From contig JAFGJS010000102.1 of NCBI GenBank assembly GCA_016928995.1, positions 1-64,000 of the forward strand: DNA of 64,000 bases. The letters run 5' to 3'. A program made the translations under genes and the position numbers. The notes beneath the pieces were generated by a model. The model searched no databases. It had not been told where the DNA came from and saw only the letters and a program-made list of their open reading frames with translations. Of the stretch, positions 1-8,736 are shown in pieces. The stretch's first letter is position 1. Each line of letters starts with the position of its first letter. Origin of the DNA: Candidatus Sumerlaeota bacterium. GTDB taxonomy: Bacteria > Sumerlaeota > Sumerlaeia > JAFGJS01.

Positions 1-132
1 CCGCCATCATTTCATTGAACTTATCTGGATTCTTGTGCCACATTTACGGACCCCGTTTTTGTATCAAAAATGCACTTTTTCGGCATATTTGGGCATGTTT
101 TAGAACCTGAATGTGCCCATATACATCTCTCA

Positions 133-285
133 TCATAGGTCTGGAAACAACGGCGCCTTAACCCGATTTCTTGCATGCAGATAGCGCGCTGTTGTCGTCA
201 GATTTTCATGTCCCATAATTTTTTGCAGTGTGCGCAGATCTATTTTCACCGCGCGAAGCGCTCGCATGACGAACGTGTGGCGCAA
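133..285 (-). pseudogene. C-terminal remnant of a tyrosine recombinase (integrase)
   Basis: On the minus strand, 50 codons from the TTG at 285 to the TGA at 133 read LRHTFVMRALRAV...LRTLQKIMGHENL and TTTARYLHARN. This is the box II end of a tyrosine recombinase: the LRHTF motif, the GHENL segment and the presumed nucleophile Tyr in ARYLHA. The codon just upstream in this frame is TAG, so the catalytic N-terminal part is missing and the piece cannot be a working integrase. Left of it (1-132) the only possible coding signal is a minus-strand ATG at 43 that opens a frame (MWHKNPDKFNEMMA) running off the edge; it is too short to judge. The remnant suggests that an integrated element once lay beside the glycan locus. 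Confidence 0.7.
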
Positions 286-611
286 CTACCATGCTGCGCC
301 GCATCACGCTAGGCCTCATGCTGCAAGGCGCGACGCTCAAGAACGGCAAACCCGTCCAATCCATGCCCGACGCGATCCGGTTTATGCTGGAAAAACTGAT
401 TGCGGATGTGAAGCAAAGAAATCCCGCTAAACGATTAGCACACCAGAGCATTGCCTGTCTGTTTTTGATTCGTTGTTTGCTCGGATCAAGGCGTGATCAA
501 TCTATGCCATTCAATGGCATTACACCCTTATAGCCGAAAGGCTATCCGGTTTTAATGCATTGCTGGATTGATTAATCGACTTCGCAGTGTTGATGGTTGA
601 TCGAAGTTGTC
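286..611. other. Gene-poor stretch between integrase remnant and glycan operon end
   Basis: A plus-strand open frame (291-533, 80 codons) covers part of this stretch. Its first 40 residues look protein-like, but I recognise no family and see no ribosome binding site, so it is not called. Two small inverted repeats lie at about 510-524 (TGCCATTCAATGGCA) and 530-543 (TAGCCGAAAGGCTA), downstream of the last gene of the minus-strand operon. They could end its transcript, but no T-run follows. Confidence 0.4.
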
Positions 612-1805
612 TCAAGCACTGCCGGAGTCGTGATATTTTAGAATAAGGTCAATAATTTCTCTGACGCATCCGGCGCCGCCGTTCTTTTTGCAGATATATG
701 CCGCGGCGCGTTGATTTTCGATGATGGCGTCGGCAGGACAGCATGGCAGTCCAACATTTAGCAGCAGTTCTGTGTCGTTAATGTCGTCGCCGATAAATGC
801 GACCTGTTCCAGATCAAGTCCTAGTGATTCCGTCAGGTCGCGGGCCAACGTTAGTTTGTCTTGCGCTCCCTGGATCAAATGATCGACTTTGAGTTTTGCT
901 GCGCGCCGTTGATTGAGTCTACGATCTTCCGATGTTAAAATCGCGGTCGCAATCCCTGCGTTGCTTAATAAATTGAATCCCATGCCGTCGCGGACGTTGA
1001 ATTTTTTTATTTCATCGCCATTTTCACTGTAATACATGCCAGAATCAGTCAATACGCCATCGATATCGGTGATAAAGAGTTTAATTTTTGCAGCTCTGGA
1101 GGCGAAATCACGCTTGTCGTGCATATAGTATTTATTTCGTAGAAGCGTGTTCTCAATTGCCGCCCAGTTTTCCGGCGTGTCGATATTAAGACAACTTGCA
1201 GGATTCATTTCGACGATGCCGATTTGACCGGATACAAGGCATCGTGTGCGTAATAAAGCCTCCCTGCTAGTGATGTAAAACGCCTTATCTTCCATAAGAC
1301 AATCAGTGATATTATGGCCTCTTGAACGCTCTTCGATGTTAAAGTTGACTGTCTGAGCGCCTTCAAGTGTTTCTTTCCAAAAATAAATTTTTTGCCGTAC
1401 AACTGAAAGAACGGAGTCGATGTCCGATTGATTGAATTTATCATATCCGGTCTGCAAATCTTTGGATGTCAGCAACGGTGAAAGCGCCTGGATCGAGATT
1501 ATGGCTTCAAAATCATCGTTCGATTCAGCATACTCAAGAATATTTGTGTCATACAAGCTATCACCGGTCGATATTTTTCCTGAGGAATTCAAGAATTGGA
1601 TGCGCGGATCGGTTGGAAGCGCAAGTGAATCTTGCTGAGTCTGTGTATCATCACAATATATAACAATACGCTTGATGAAGTCGCAGCCAAGCGCTGTAGT
1701 GACTGGCCAGTACAGCAAAGGCTTTCCCGCGATCGGCTTGAAGATGTAATGCTGAAGCGATTCGCTCAAATTGCAGATTGGAATAAATGCAATGATATTA
1801 TGCAT
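612..1805 (-). CDS. NeuA-like cytidylyltransferase fused to KdsC-like HAD phosphatase
   Basis: The protein has 397 residues. Residues 1-225 have the fold pattern of CMP-acylneuraminate synthetases (KPIAGKPLLYWPV, SIQALSPLLTSKDL, NIDTPENW). Residues 240-397 are a KDO-8-P phosphatase-type HAD domain: KLFITDIDGVLTDSGMYY carries the nucleophile pair DxD, RDGMGFNLLSNAG and ILTSED follow, and FIGDDINDTELL is motif IV. Such NeuA-HAD fusions act in nonulosonic-acid pathways: the phosphatase removes the phosphate left by the synthase, and the NeuA part activates the sugar with CTP. Oddly, the N-terminal CTP-binding loop (family pattern ARxxSKGxPxKN) is not visible; the equivalent stretch reads FIPICNLSESLQHYIF. 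The NeuA half may therefore be inactive or altered, whereas the phosphatase motifs are complete. It is the last gene of the operon and has a GAGGTGA binding site just before the ATG. Confidence 0.82.
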   Translation of the reverse strand: MHNIIAFIPICNLSESLQHYIFKPIAGKPLLYWPVTTALGCDFIKRIVIYCDDTQTQQDSLALPTDPRIQFLNSSGKISTGDSLYDTNILEYAESNDDFEAIISIQALSPLLTSKDLQTGYDKFNQSDIDSVLSVVRQKIYFWKETLEGAQTVNFNIEERSRGHNITDCLMEDKAFYITSREALLRTRCLVSGQIGIVEMNPASCLNIDTPENWAAIENTLLRNKYYMHDKRDFASRAAKIKLFITDIDGVLTDSGMYYSENGDEIKKFNVRDGMGFNLLSNAGIATAILTSEDRRLNQRRAAKLKVDHLIQGAQDKLTLARDLTESLGLDLEQVAFIGDDINDTELLLNVGLPCCPADAIIENQRAAAYICKKNGGAGCVREIIDLILKYHDSGSA

Positions 1806-1857
1806 GTTTCACCTCAATAAACTACTTCACAAGTTGAATGTTTCTCTAAAATAGTAA

Positions 1858-3378
1858 TTATCCGCAAAGCCTTTTTAAAAGGTCGCACATTCCTTTTTCA
1901 CTGTCATCCGGATTTGCAAATACTTTTCCACCGATTTTACGGCAATCATCATTCGAGATAAGCTTGCATTCTTCTACCAAGATCAAAACTTGATCCAGAT
2001 TTGACGCGTATTTCATAACATCTTGTTCAATATAATCTTTATATGCAATCTGTCCATTGGGTGAAAGCAATACTGTCGGGGCGCCGAACGGCAAGGCTTC
2101 CAAGGCGCAGGTGGAATACCATGTCAGATGGATATCGGCAATATTCATCAGCGCATATAAGGGCATCGTAGAAGATTGCATGACATTAACCCGCGGATGT
2201 CCAGATGATTGAAAGTTATGTTCAATCTCTTTTAACCGGGCATGATCACGGCGATGCGCACGAATGAGCCAAAACCAGGTTGCGGGGCTTTTTCTGATTA
2301 CATCGATCAGACGATTTTGTTCATTGTGATCCAGTTGCAACGTTACAAGCAGCACTTTTTCCGTTTGTTGCGGAATGATCGAGCGGGCTTGAGCGATGAA
2401 TTGGGAAATCCAATCCGTTTCAGGCTTAAGCCATAGATTCAACCAATAATTGCCTGAGATAAACACTCGATCTTGATGAAATTCAGGCGCGTTATATTTA
2501 TGCAATTCAGCAGCTGTGCTCTCGCCCCAGACAATGAAAAAATCGGGCAGGCAACCACGTTCGCCAGCGGGTAATTTACGCCAATACACGTAGGGAGCGG
2601 CCGCGATGCCCTGCAATCCATGTTGCAGATCGACGCAGGGGATGTCCCATTCATGCGCGGCGCGGATCAACGCCATGGCGTTAAGGCTGTACCAGCAATC
2701 GATAATCAGGAATGCTGGGCGGTGTTGACGAAGCCACTTTTTGAAAATGCGAAGGAGCCAGAAATAATAACGTAAGGCTATGTATACATCATGCCATGCT
2801 AAAGTATAATTAAAGCAATCCTGCGTCCAATTGGCGATTGATTGAAACCATTGTGGAGGATTCTTCAGCGGATCTGCAGAAGCCAGACGCCAGAAGCGTA
2901 CCTTGCGGATTTGCGCGTCAAGATATGGCAATGCATCAATGACCGGGCGGGTTCGCGTTGTTGAAGTATGCGGAGAGAATTCGAGGGATTGAGCGCGTAT
3001 GCCGCTGCCTTCCAGGCGTTCCAGCAAAGGATCAGAGATATAGTTATATTGTTTGCCTTCAATCTCGATCAACCGGCTGGAATTCGAAAAGATTAATGCG
3101 CATATTTTTTGATCGCCTTGTATCGAACCGAGGGGGTTGCGGAAGCATTTCGTCAGGTTTGAGAGGAATGTTTGAATTTTGGAACATGTGGAATGTTGAT
3201 GGGAATCCGCGGCGCTTTGCATGAATTGATTCACGCCGGTTAATTCGATGCAAAGCCAATTGCGAATGACCGGCCAAATCCACTCGCCGTGATGGCGGAA
3301 TTGATCCGTCTGCGCTTCGGATTCAAAACGGCTCAGCGCTTCGGTGATTTTGTAGTTGTCGATTCTGACGGAAGTCAT
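1858..3378 (-). CDS. GT-B-like surface polysaccharide protein, function unknown
   Basis: The protein has 506 residues, no signal peptide and no clear membrane segment. The middle contains IDCWYSLNAMALIRAAHEW and CVDLQHGLQG, followed by FFIVWGESTAAELHKY and VFISGNYWLN. The C-terminal third has HLTWYSTCALEALPFGAPT, which resembles the donor-site region of GT-B glycosyltransferases (capsule or CDP-glycerol type), where a Ser/Thr-rich loop and a conserved Glu contact the nucleotide sugar. The DLQHGLQG stretch recalls the HG motif of capsule transferases of the KpsC/KpsS kind. It overlaps legC by 4 bases and so is translationally coupled to the nonulosonic-acid genes. A role as transferase of the sialic-acid-like sugar is my inference; no sialyltransferase family is recognised with certainty. 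Confidence 0.6.
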   Translation of the reverse strand: MTSVRIDNYKITEALSRFESEAQTDQFRHHGEWIWPVIRNWLCIELTGVNQFMQSAADSHQHSTCSKIQTFLSNLTKCFRNPLGSIQGDQKICALIFSNSSRLIEIEGKQYNYISDPLLERLEGSGIRAQSLEFSPHTSTTRTRPVIDALPYLDAQIRKVRFWRLASADPLKNPPQWFQSIANWTQDCFNYTLAWHDVYIALRYYFWLLRIFKKWLRQHRPAFLIIDCWYSLNAMALIRAAHEWDIPCVDLQHGLQGIAAAPYVYWRKLPAGERGCLPDFFIVWGESTAAELHKYNAPEFHQDRVFISGNYWLNLWLKPETDWISQFIAQARSIIPQQTEKVLLVTLQLDHNEQNRLIDVIRKSPATWFWLIRAHRRDHARLKEIEHNFQSSGHPRVNVMQSSTMPLYALMNIADIHLTWYSTCALEALPFGAPTVLLSPNGQIAYKDYIEQDVMKYASNLDQVLILVEECKLISNDDCRKIGGKVFANPDDSEKGMCDLLKRLCG

Positions 3379-4580
3379 CTGGCGCAGGCCTGATGGATTT
3401 CGTTAATCACCCTTTGCTGATCCGATTCGCTGAGTCCGACGGAACAAGGCAGGCTTAACGCTTCGCGATAGAGTTTTTCGGACACATCATATTTCAGGCG
3501 TGACGTTTGAGTATGCGCCGGTGATAAATGCATCGGCTGCCACAAAGGACGTGTTTGAATGTTGTTCTGTTGCAAGTGTTTCAGCAGATCGCGGCTGCCG
3601 CAGCCGAATTGCCGTTCGTCAATCTGGATGGTATACATCCACCAGACGCTTTGCGCCCATTCCGCCTGCCGCATCAGCGTCAAGCCAGGCAGATCGCTCA
3701 GTCCGTCGCGATAGCGCTCTGCGATGCGGTGTTTGGCCAGGATGTATTCATCGACCAGTTCCATTTGAGCGCAGCCCATCGCGGCCTGCACATTGGTCAG
3801 GCGGTAGTTGTAGCCGATTTCGTGATGGCAATATTCAACTTCATCGTCCTTCGCCTGCGTGGTCAGATAGCGCGCCTTGCCGGACCAATCCTCGCGGGAG
3901 GTTGTGATCATTCCGCCGCCGCCGGTGGTGATGAGTTTGTTGCCGTTGAAACTGAAGCAGGCGATGTCGCCCAGCGAGCCGGTCATCTTGCCTTGATACG
4001 ACGCGCCCAGACTCTCCGTGGCGTCTTCGATGACTGGAAGTTCGAATTTGCGCGCGGCTTCGAGCAAGGGCTGCATCTCGACGGGATGTCCAAGGATATG
4101 CACCGGCAGCACGGCGCCGATGCGGCGATCTGTGACTTTATTATATAGATTGCCGTCTTTCCACTCGCAGCCTTGCTCCAGGAAATCGACTGCTTGCTGC
4201 ACGTCCATCTGCCAAAATTGTTCTTCCGCGTCGATAAACAGCGGCCATGCTCCGGCGTACCGGATGGCGTTTGCCGGTGCGATAAACGTCAAATTTGAAA
4301 CGAGCACCTCGTCATCGGGCCGCACTCCAGCGACGAGCAGGGCGATGTGCAAGGCGGATGTGCCGTTGACCGTCGCAACGGCGTGGTCGCATTCCGCTTT
4401 TTGCTTAAGCATATCTTCGAAACGGTTGACATAATCGCCGACGGAGGAAACCCATGAAGTATCGAGGCAATCCTTGACATACTTCCATTCATTGCCGCGA
4501 ATTTCAGGCACGCATAGCGGGATGTGTTTGTTTTCTTCCGGACAGGAATTTTGAGCGCTGGAATCAGGTTGTGTATTCAT
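3375..4580 (-). CDS. legC: LegC-type PLP-dependent sugar aminotransferase
   Basis: The protein has 401 residues and belongs to the DegT/DnrJ/EryC1 aminotransferases. The N-terminal part has IPLCVPEIRGNEWKYV and TSWVSSVG. Other visible family features are ATVNGTSALHIAL, SNLTFIAPANAIRYAG and VIEDATESLGASYQG (the cofactor Asp), and SFNGNKLITTGGGGM with the Schiff-base Lys. The ECxWKDGNLYN insert and VLPVHILGHPV are typical of the LegC branch, which adds the 4-amino group to the 4-keto sugar made by LegB in legionaminic-acid synthesis. It lies directly downstream of legB with a 17-base overlap and just upstream of the 506-residue GT-B-like gene with a 4-base overlap. Length is normal for the family. 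The substrate (GDP- or UDP-linked) cannot be read from the sequence, but the PtmE-like neighbour argues for GDP. Confidence 0.88.
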   Translation of the reverse strand: MNTQPDSSAQNSCPEENKHIPLCVPEIRGNEWKYVKDCLDTSWVSSVGDYVNRFEDMLKQKAECDHAVATVNGTSALHIALLVAGVRPDDEVLVSNLTFIAPANAIRYAGAWPLFIDAEEQFWQMDVQQAVDFLEQGCEWKDGNLYNKVTDRRIGAVLPVHILGHPVEMQPLLEAARKFELPVIEDATESLGASYQGKMTGSLGDIACFSFNGNKLITTGGGGMITTSREDWSGKARYLTTQAKDDEVEYCHHEIGYNYRLTNVQAAMGCAQMELVDEYILAKHRIAERYRDGLSDLPGLTLMRQAEWAQSVWWMYTIQIDERQFGCGSRDLLKHLQQNNIQTRPLWQPMHLSPAHTQTSRLKYDVSEKLYREALSLPCSVGLSESDQQRVINEIHQACAR

Positions 4581-5550
4581 TGGGTCTGTATTTTTCCAAA
4601 TTGGACTTCATCCATTCGATTGTTTGCGCCAGTCCTTCTTCGAGCGTTATTTCAGGCTTCCAGCCGGTGAGTTCGAGCGCCAGTGAGTTGTCCGCAAGCA
4701 GGCGGTTGACTTCGCTTTTTTCTGGACGCTGCCGTTCTTCCTCGCATTCGATTTCCGCTTTCGATCCGGTCAAATCAATGATCAGGCGGGCCAGGTCTCC
4801 GATGCTGATTTCACGGCCCGATCCGAAGTTGATCGTCCGCCCGATCGCTTTGTCTGACTGCGCGGCGGCGAGGTAGCCATTCGCGGTGTTCAGCACAAAA
4901 TTCATGTCGCGCTTGGGCGTAAGGCTTCCGAGATGGATCTTTTCTTTGCCCGCGAGGCACTGGCTGATGATCGTGGGAATCACGGCGCGAGCGGATTGAC
5001 GAGGACCGAAGGTGTTGAATGGACGCACCGTGACGACCGGCACGCCGAAAGAGCGATAGAAGGATTCAACCATTTTGTCCGCGCCGATCTTGCTGGCGGA
5101 GTATGGCGACTGGCCTTGCAGGGGATGCTCTTCGTCAATCGGCACGCGCAAAGCCGAACCATACACTTCGCTGGTGGAGGTATGGAGCACGCGTTGCGTC
5201 CCCAGTTCCCGGGCGCATTGCAGAACGTTCAGGGTTCCCTCGACGTTGGTGCGCACGTAAGATGCGGGCGCCGCATAGGAATAAGGTATGGCGATCAATG
5301 CGGCCAGGTGGAACACAATGTCTACGTCTTTCATTGCGTTTTTGACGGAGTCGCGGTCGCAGATGTCGCCGGCGATGATGTCCATGTCATCCCGCAACGG
5401 TGATTCATCCAGCCAGCCGCGGCGGCCGAGGGCGTTGTAATGAACCAACGCTCGCGTCGAGGCGCCGCATTCGACCAGCCGTTCGGATAAATGGCTGCCG
5501 ATGAATCCTCCGGCTCCCGTGACCAGGACTTTCTTGCCGTCTAATGACAT
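4564..5550 (-). CDS. legB: LegB-type NAD-dependent sugar 4,6-dehydratase
   Basis: The protein has 328 residues and is an extended SDR. It opens with KVLVTGAGGFIGSHLSERL (the GxxGxxG nucleotide-binding loop), then HLAALIAIPYSYAAP, and has the catalytic region LHTSTSEVYG and PYSASKIGADKM with the YxxxK pair. VRPFNTFGPRQSARAVIPT completes the substrate region. It should convert a nucleotide-activated N-acetylglucosamine to the 4-keto-6-deoxy sugar, the first committed step of legionaminic-acid synthesis. It begins 4 bases after the PtmE-like gene ends and overlaps legC, which takes its product. Length and motifs are normal; a UDP-sugar 4,6-dehydratase of another aminosugar pathway is the main alternative. 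Confidence 0.88.
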   Translation of the reverse strand: MSLDGKKVLVTGAGGFIGSHLSERLVECGASTRALVHYNALGRRGWLDESPLRDDMDIIAGDICDRDSVKNAMKDVDIVFHLAALIAIPYSYAAPASYVRTNVEGTLNVLQCARELGTQRVLHTSTSEVYGSALRVPIDEEHPLQGQSPYSASKIGADKMVESFYRSFGVPVVTVRPFNTFGPRQSARAVIPTIISQCLAGKEKIHLGSLTPKRDMNFVLNTANGYLAAAQSDKAIGRTINFGSGREISIGDLARLIIDLTGSKAEIECEEERQRPEKSEVNRLLADNSLALELTGWKPEITLEEGLAQTIEWMKSNLEKYRPNEYTT

Positions 5551-5554
5551 CGCT

Positions 5555-6616
5555 TCAACCTTGCTCTTTCATGATTTCCTGCGCTCGTTTGTAGTCATCG
5601 GGTTTTCCGATGTCAAGCCAGTATTCGATGATCGGAAATGACGCCACTTTGCGGTTGTCCGCGAGAAGCGCAAGGATCAAATCGGTCATGTCGAACTGTT
5701 TGTTTTGCGGGATGTAGGCGTGCGTGGATGGCTCTAAAAGATAGATTCCGGCGTTGACGAAAAAGGTATAGGACGGCTTTTCTTTCAGGTCCACAACTTG
5801 CGATCCCTGTGTTTGAACCACGCCATAAGGAATCTGCAGATCATACTGCCGCACTCCCACGGTCAAATCCGCTTTTTGCTTGTGATGAAACTTGCGCAAA
5901 GCGCGAAAATCCACGCGCGTCAGGATGTCGCCGTTGATCACCAGCAGCGGTGCATCCGGTTTTTCCATCAAGCTTAAGGCGCCCGCCGTGCCCAGCGGCG
6001 AATCTTCGGAAACATAATCGATTTCCACGCCGAACTTTTCGCCGTTGCCGAAATGATCGATGATTTTTTCCGGTTGAAAGTGCGTTGTCACGTTCACTTT
6101 CTCAATGCCCGATTCGCGCAACTGGTTGATGATGTGCTCCATGATCGGCTTTTCACCCACATGGAGCATGGGCTTCGGAGTTTCATCGGTCAACGGTTGC
6201 AGCCGTTTGCCAAAGCCTCCCGCCATCACCACCGCCTGCATCGGCAGCGCCTGATCCGGCATCAGGTCATCCATCGACACCAGATCGACGACGCGTCCGT
6301 CGTCATCCAGCAAGGGGATTTGCCGCACGACTTTTTCGTGCATCAGGTTGATCAAGTCTCCATGGCTTGCGTCCTGATGCGCCGTGAGCGGCGTGCGGTA
6401 GCGCTCCGGCTTTTCCGGCAGCAGACGCATGGCCGGCTCATCCAGGCTGATTTTTTTCAGCAATGCCCGGCGGATATCGCCATCGGTGATCGTGCCGACC
6501 AATTTGCCGTTTTCATCGATGATTAAAGCAATGCCCATTCGATTTTGATCGATCACTTGAATGGCGTCCTGAATGCTGGCAGTTTTCGATAATGTAACTT
6601 GATCGATAGAATTCAT
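5555..6616 (-). CDS. CBS-domain sugar-1-phosphate nucleotidyltransferase, PtmE type
   Basis: The protein has 353 residues. A tandem CBS pair occupies about residues 1-120 (IALIIDENGKLVGTITDGD, then IPLLDDDGRVVDLVSMDD). A nucleotidyltransferase domain follows from about 127 with AVVMAGGFGKRLQPLTDE and TPKPMLHVGEKPI, the G-G-x-G-x-R-L signature and the conserved PKPM. LLVINGDILTRVDF holds the metal-binding Asp, and IEYWLDIGKPDDYKRA closes the domain. This architecture is that of Campylobacter PtmE, a glucosamine-1-phosphate guanylyltransferase that feeds the GDP branch of legionaminic-acid synthesis. It sits just before legB, matching that role. The CBS pair suggests control by an adenine nucleotide. 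The choice of GTP as donor is inferred from the context. Confidence 0.85.
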   Translation of the reverse strand: MNSIDQVTLSKTASIQDAIQVIDQNRMGIALIIDENGKLVGTITDGDIRRALLKKISLDEPAMRLLPEKPERYRTPLTAHQDASHGDLINLMHEKVVRQIPLLDDDGRVVDLVSMDDLMPDQALPMQAVVMAGGFGKRLQPLTDETPKPMLHVGEKPIMEHIINQLRESGIEKVNVTTHFQPEKIIDHFGNGEKFGVEIDYVSEDSPLGTAGALSLMEKPDAPLLVINGDILTRVDFRALRKFHHKQKADLTVGVRQYDLQIPYGVVQTQGSQVVDLKEKPSYTFFVNAGIYLLEPSTHAYIPQNKQFDMTDLILALLADNRKVASFPIIEYWLDIGKPDDYKRAQEIMKEQG

Positions 6617-6650
6617 GGATTTAGACGGATCTTCTTGAAAATTTTTGCAA

Positions 6651-7565
6651 TCAAATGATCACTGCAGGTTTCAACCGGCGGCCAATGCGCCATTTGGGGA
6701 CATGCGGCTCATTTTCACCTACATATTGAACTTTCTGAATCAACAAGGTCGAGTCTCCTGTTTTTACCAAGACTCCTTGTTCAGGATTCACTCCCACCAC
6801 TTGGCCCGGTGTTGCAATGTAGTTAGGCCAGGATGGATCGTAATGCGCCTTCCAGATCACCACTTTGCGGTCATCTATCATAGTCGCGGCGCCGGGAGCG
6901 GGGGCAGAGATGCCACGAATTTTATTGTACAAATTCCGGCTGCTGTCAAGCCAATCCAGCCATTCATCGCCTTCGCCACGGCGAGGAAAATAACTGCCGG
7001 GCAAATGCGACTGCTTGATCCGCTCGAAATTCCCTGTTTTCACTCGAAGCGTCGTTTCCAGAACCAATTGTGGAAATGCGGCCACGACACGATTCAATAC
7101 TGCATTGTAATCATCTTCCCATGCGACGGGCAATGTCTGCTGTAGAATAATGTCGCCCGTGTCGATCCCTTCATCGACGAAATGTCCAGTGATTCCAACT
7201 TCATCCTCTCCATTAATGATCGCCCAATTGATCACGCTGCGGCCGCGATAGTACGGCAATTTGCCTGCATGAAAATTGATGAATCCCATTGGAGCGGAAT
7301 CGATAATTGCCGGACGGAGGATTTGATCGTAAGACACAGAGATATTGAGGTCGGGTTTGATTTTCTTCACGATGTCGAGAAATTCAGGCGCATTGCAGTT
7401 TGCAGGTTGAAATAAAGGCAGGTTTTTCCGTCGAGCGGACTCTTCCAAACTCCCGTCGGTCGGATGCGTTCGTATGACAACTCCCAACACTTCAATGCCG
7501 TTTTCAATTAAAAGATTCAGACTCTCCATCCCCCAGGAGGCGTCTCCAAAGTATAAAACCCTCAT
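6651..7565 (-). CDS. Sugar N-formyltransferase (methionyl-tRNA formyltransferase family)
   Basis: The protein has 304 residues from the ATG at 7565, chosen because GGAGGATC stands about 10 bases before it; an upstream in-frame start would add 11 residues. It shows the formyltransferase core: MRVLYFGDASWGMESLNLL at the N-terminus, INFHAGKLPYYRGRSVINW with the catalytic Asn and His, and HFVDEGIDTGDIILQQTLP with the catalytic Asp. The C-terminal region (GEGDEWLDWLDSSRNLYNKI and on) is the OB-like domain of the Fmt/ArnA family. A housekeeping Fmt would be expected beside def or rsmB, but here it lies between legG and the PtmE-like gene. I infer that it formylates the 4-amino sugar made by LegC, using N10-formyltetrahydrofolate. 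No LegH-type acetyltransferase is present in the window. Confidence 0.82.
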   Translation of the reverse strand: MRVLYFGDASWGMESLNLLIENGIEVLGVVIRTHPTDGSLEESARRKNLPLFQPANCNAPEFLDIVKKIKPDLNISVSYDQILRPAIIDSAPMGFINFHAGKLPYYRGRSVINWAIINGEDEVGITGHFVDEGIDTGDIILQQTLPVAWEDDYNAVLNRVVAAFPQLVLETTLRVKTGNFERIKQSHLPGSYFPRRGEGDEWLDWLDSSRNLYNKIRGISAPAPGAATMIDDRKVVIWKAHYDPSWPNYIATPGQVVGVNPEQGVLVKTGDSTLLIQKVQYVGENEPHVPKWRIGRRLKPAVII

Positions 7566-7581
7566 GATCGGCTGATCCTCC

Positions 7582-8736
7582 TTAAATTCGATCGACAAAT
7601 TTTTTATGTGTTAACGCCGGAGTGATTTCAATTTCCTTTAGCTGTTTGATGATAATCGACGCGGCTCCTCCAGCATCGTACGGATTGATACAATTCGTTA
7701 TTTGAGCCGCGAATTCGTCGCTGGCGGCGCGCTTGATGGCGCTGGCGATCTCATCGCGTTCATAGCCGCAGCAGATCACGTTTTCCGCCATCACGCGGCC
7801 GGCTTGCCGTGAGCCGATATTCACCACGGGCAGGCCGAAAGACGGGGCTTCGATGATGCCGCTGGATGAATTGCCGACCATCGCTTTGGCCAGCTGCATC
7901 AGGCTGAAATAAGCCTGCGCGCCCAGGTTGTCCGCTTGATAAGCATGCCCATGCGTTTGCACAAACTGCGCGATGCATTCACGGATCACGGCGCCCCCGG
8001 TGTCGGCGTTGGGCAATGTGAATACGACCGGCAAGCCGCAATCTTCCAGCGCGCCCAGCAGGTTCTCGACTTGGCGAGCGCTGTCTTCATGCTCCAGCGT
8101 CACGGGGTGGTACGTGACAATCAATGGCGCAGGCTCCAGCTGAATCGGGAAGCGCGCCTCCAATTCAGCGGCCGTCAGCAGTTTCAAGGAGGCGATGTTG
8201 TCCAATCCCGGCGCGCCGCAGACCGTGACGCGTAGCGGGTCTTCGCCCAGCTGCATCACGCGCCTGGCGTATTGCTCCGTAGAGACGAAATGCCAGTGGC
8301 TGAGTTTCGTGATCGAATGCCGCAAGGCGTCGTCGATCGCGCCTTCTGTTTTTTCGCCGCCGTGGATGTGCGCCAACGGAATCTTGAAGGGCAGCGCCGC
8401 CAGCGCGGCGGCGTGCATCTCGAACCGGTCGCCCAGCACGAGCAGGATGTCGGGACGCGAGCGGGCGAAGGCCTGGGCGAATCCAATCGTCCCCAGCCCC
8501 ATGGACTTTGAAATCGCCTCTGGCGTGTCGGACGCGACGAGCATCTCAACGCGCTCGATGATTTCAAAGCCGTCTTGCTCGATTTGCCTGACCGTGGAAC
8601 CGAACACCGGCGCCAGATGCATGCCCGACACGTAGAGTTGCAGCCGTAATTCAGGCTCCGCTTGAATCGCTTTCAACACGGGATAGTAAATGCCGTAGTC
8701 CGCGCGCGATGTGGTGACAACGCCGATGGTTCTCAC
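7582..8736 (-). CDS. neuC: Hydrolysing UDP/GDP-sugar 2-epimerase (NeuC/LegG)
   Basis: The protein has 384 residues of the NeuC/LegG family. It begins MRTIGVVTTSRADYGIYYPV, the typical N-terminus, followed by LLVLGDRFEMHAAALAAL, IPLAHIHGGEKTEGAIDD and LRHSITKLSHWHF. The nucleotide-binding end has MVGNSSSGIIEAPSFGLPV and NIGSRQAGR. The enzyme removes the nucleotide while inverting C2, producing the free manno-configured 6-deoxy diamino sugar that NeuB/LegI condenses with phosphoenolpyruvate. The stop codon overlaps nothing downstream (16 bases to the formyltransferase), while its start overlaps the neuB stop by 4 bases. Whether it prefers the legionaminic precursor (LegG) or UDP-GlcNAc (NeuC) is decided here by the legB/legC neighbours, not by any residue I can point to. 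Confidence 0.88.
   Translation of the reverse strand: MRTIGVVTTSRADYGIYYPVLKAIQAEPELRLQLYVSGMHLAPVFGSTVRQIEQDGFEIIERVEMLVASDTPEAISKSMGLGTIGFAQAFARSRPDILLVLGDRFEMHAAALAALPFKIPLAHIHGGEKTEGAIDDALRHSITKLSHWHFVSTEQYARRVMQLGEDPLRVTVCGAPGLDNIASLKLLTAAELEARFPIQLEPAPLIVTYHPVTLEHEDSARQVENLLGALEDCGLPVVFTLPNADTGGAVIRECIAQFVQTHGHAYQADNLGAQAYFSLMQLAKAMVGNSSSGIIEAPSFGLPVVNIGSRQAGRVMAENVICCGYERDEIASAIKRAASDEFAAQITNCINPYDAGGAASIIIKQLKEIEITPALTHKKFVDRI

Noticed and set aside
291-533. Plus-strand 80-codon frame next to the integrase remnant
   Set aside because: The first half looks protein-like, but there is no binding site, no family match, and the second half appears random.
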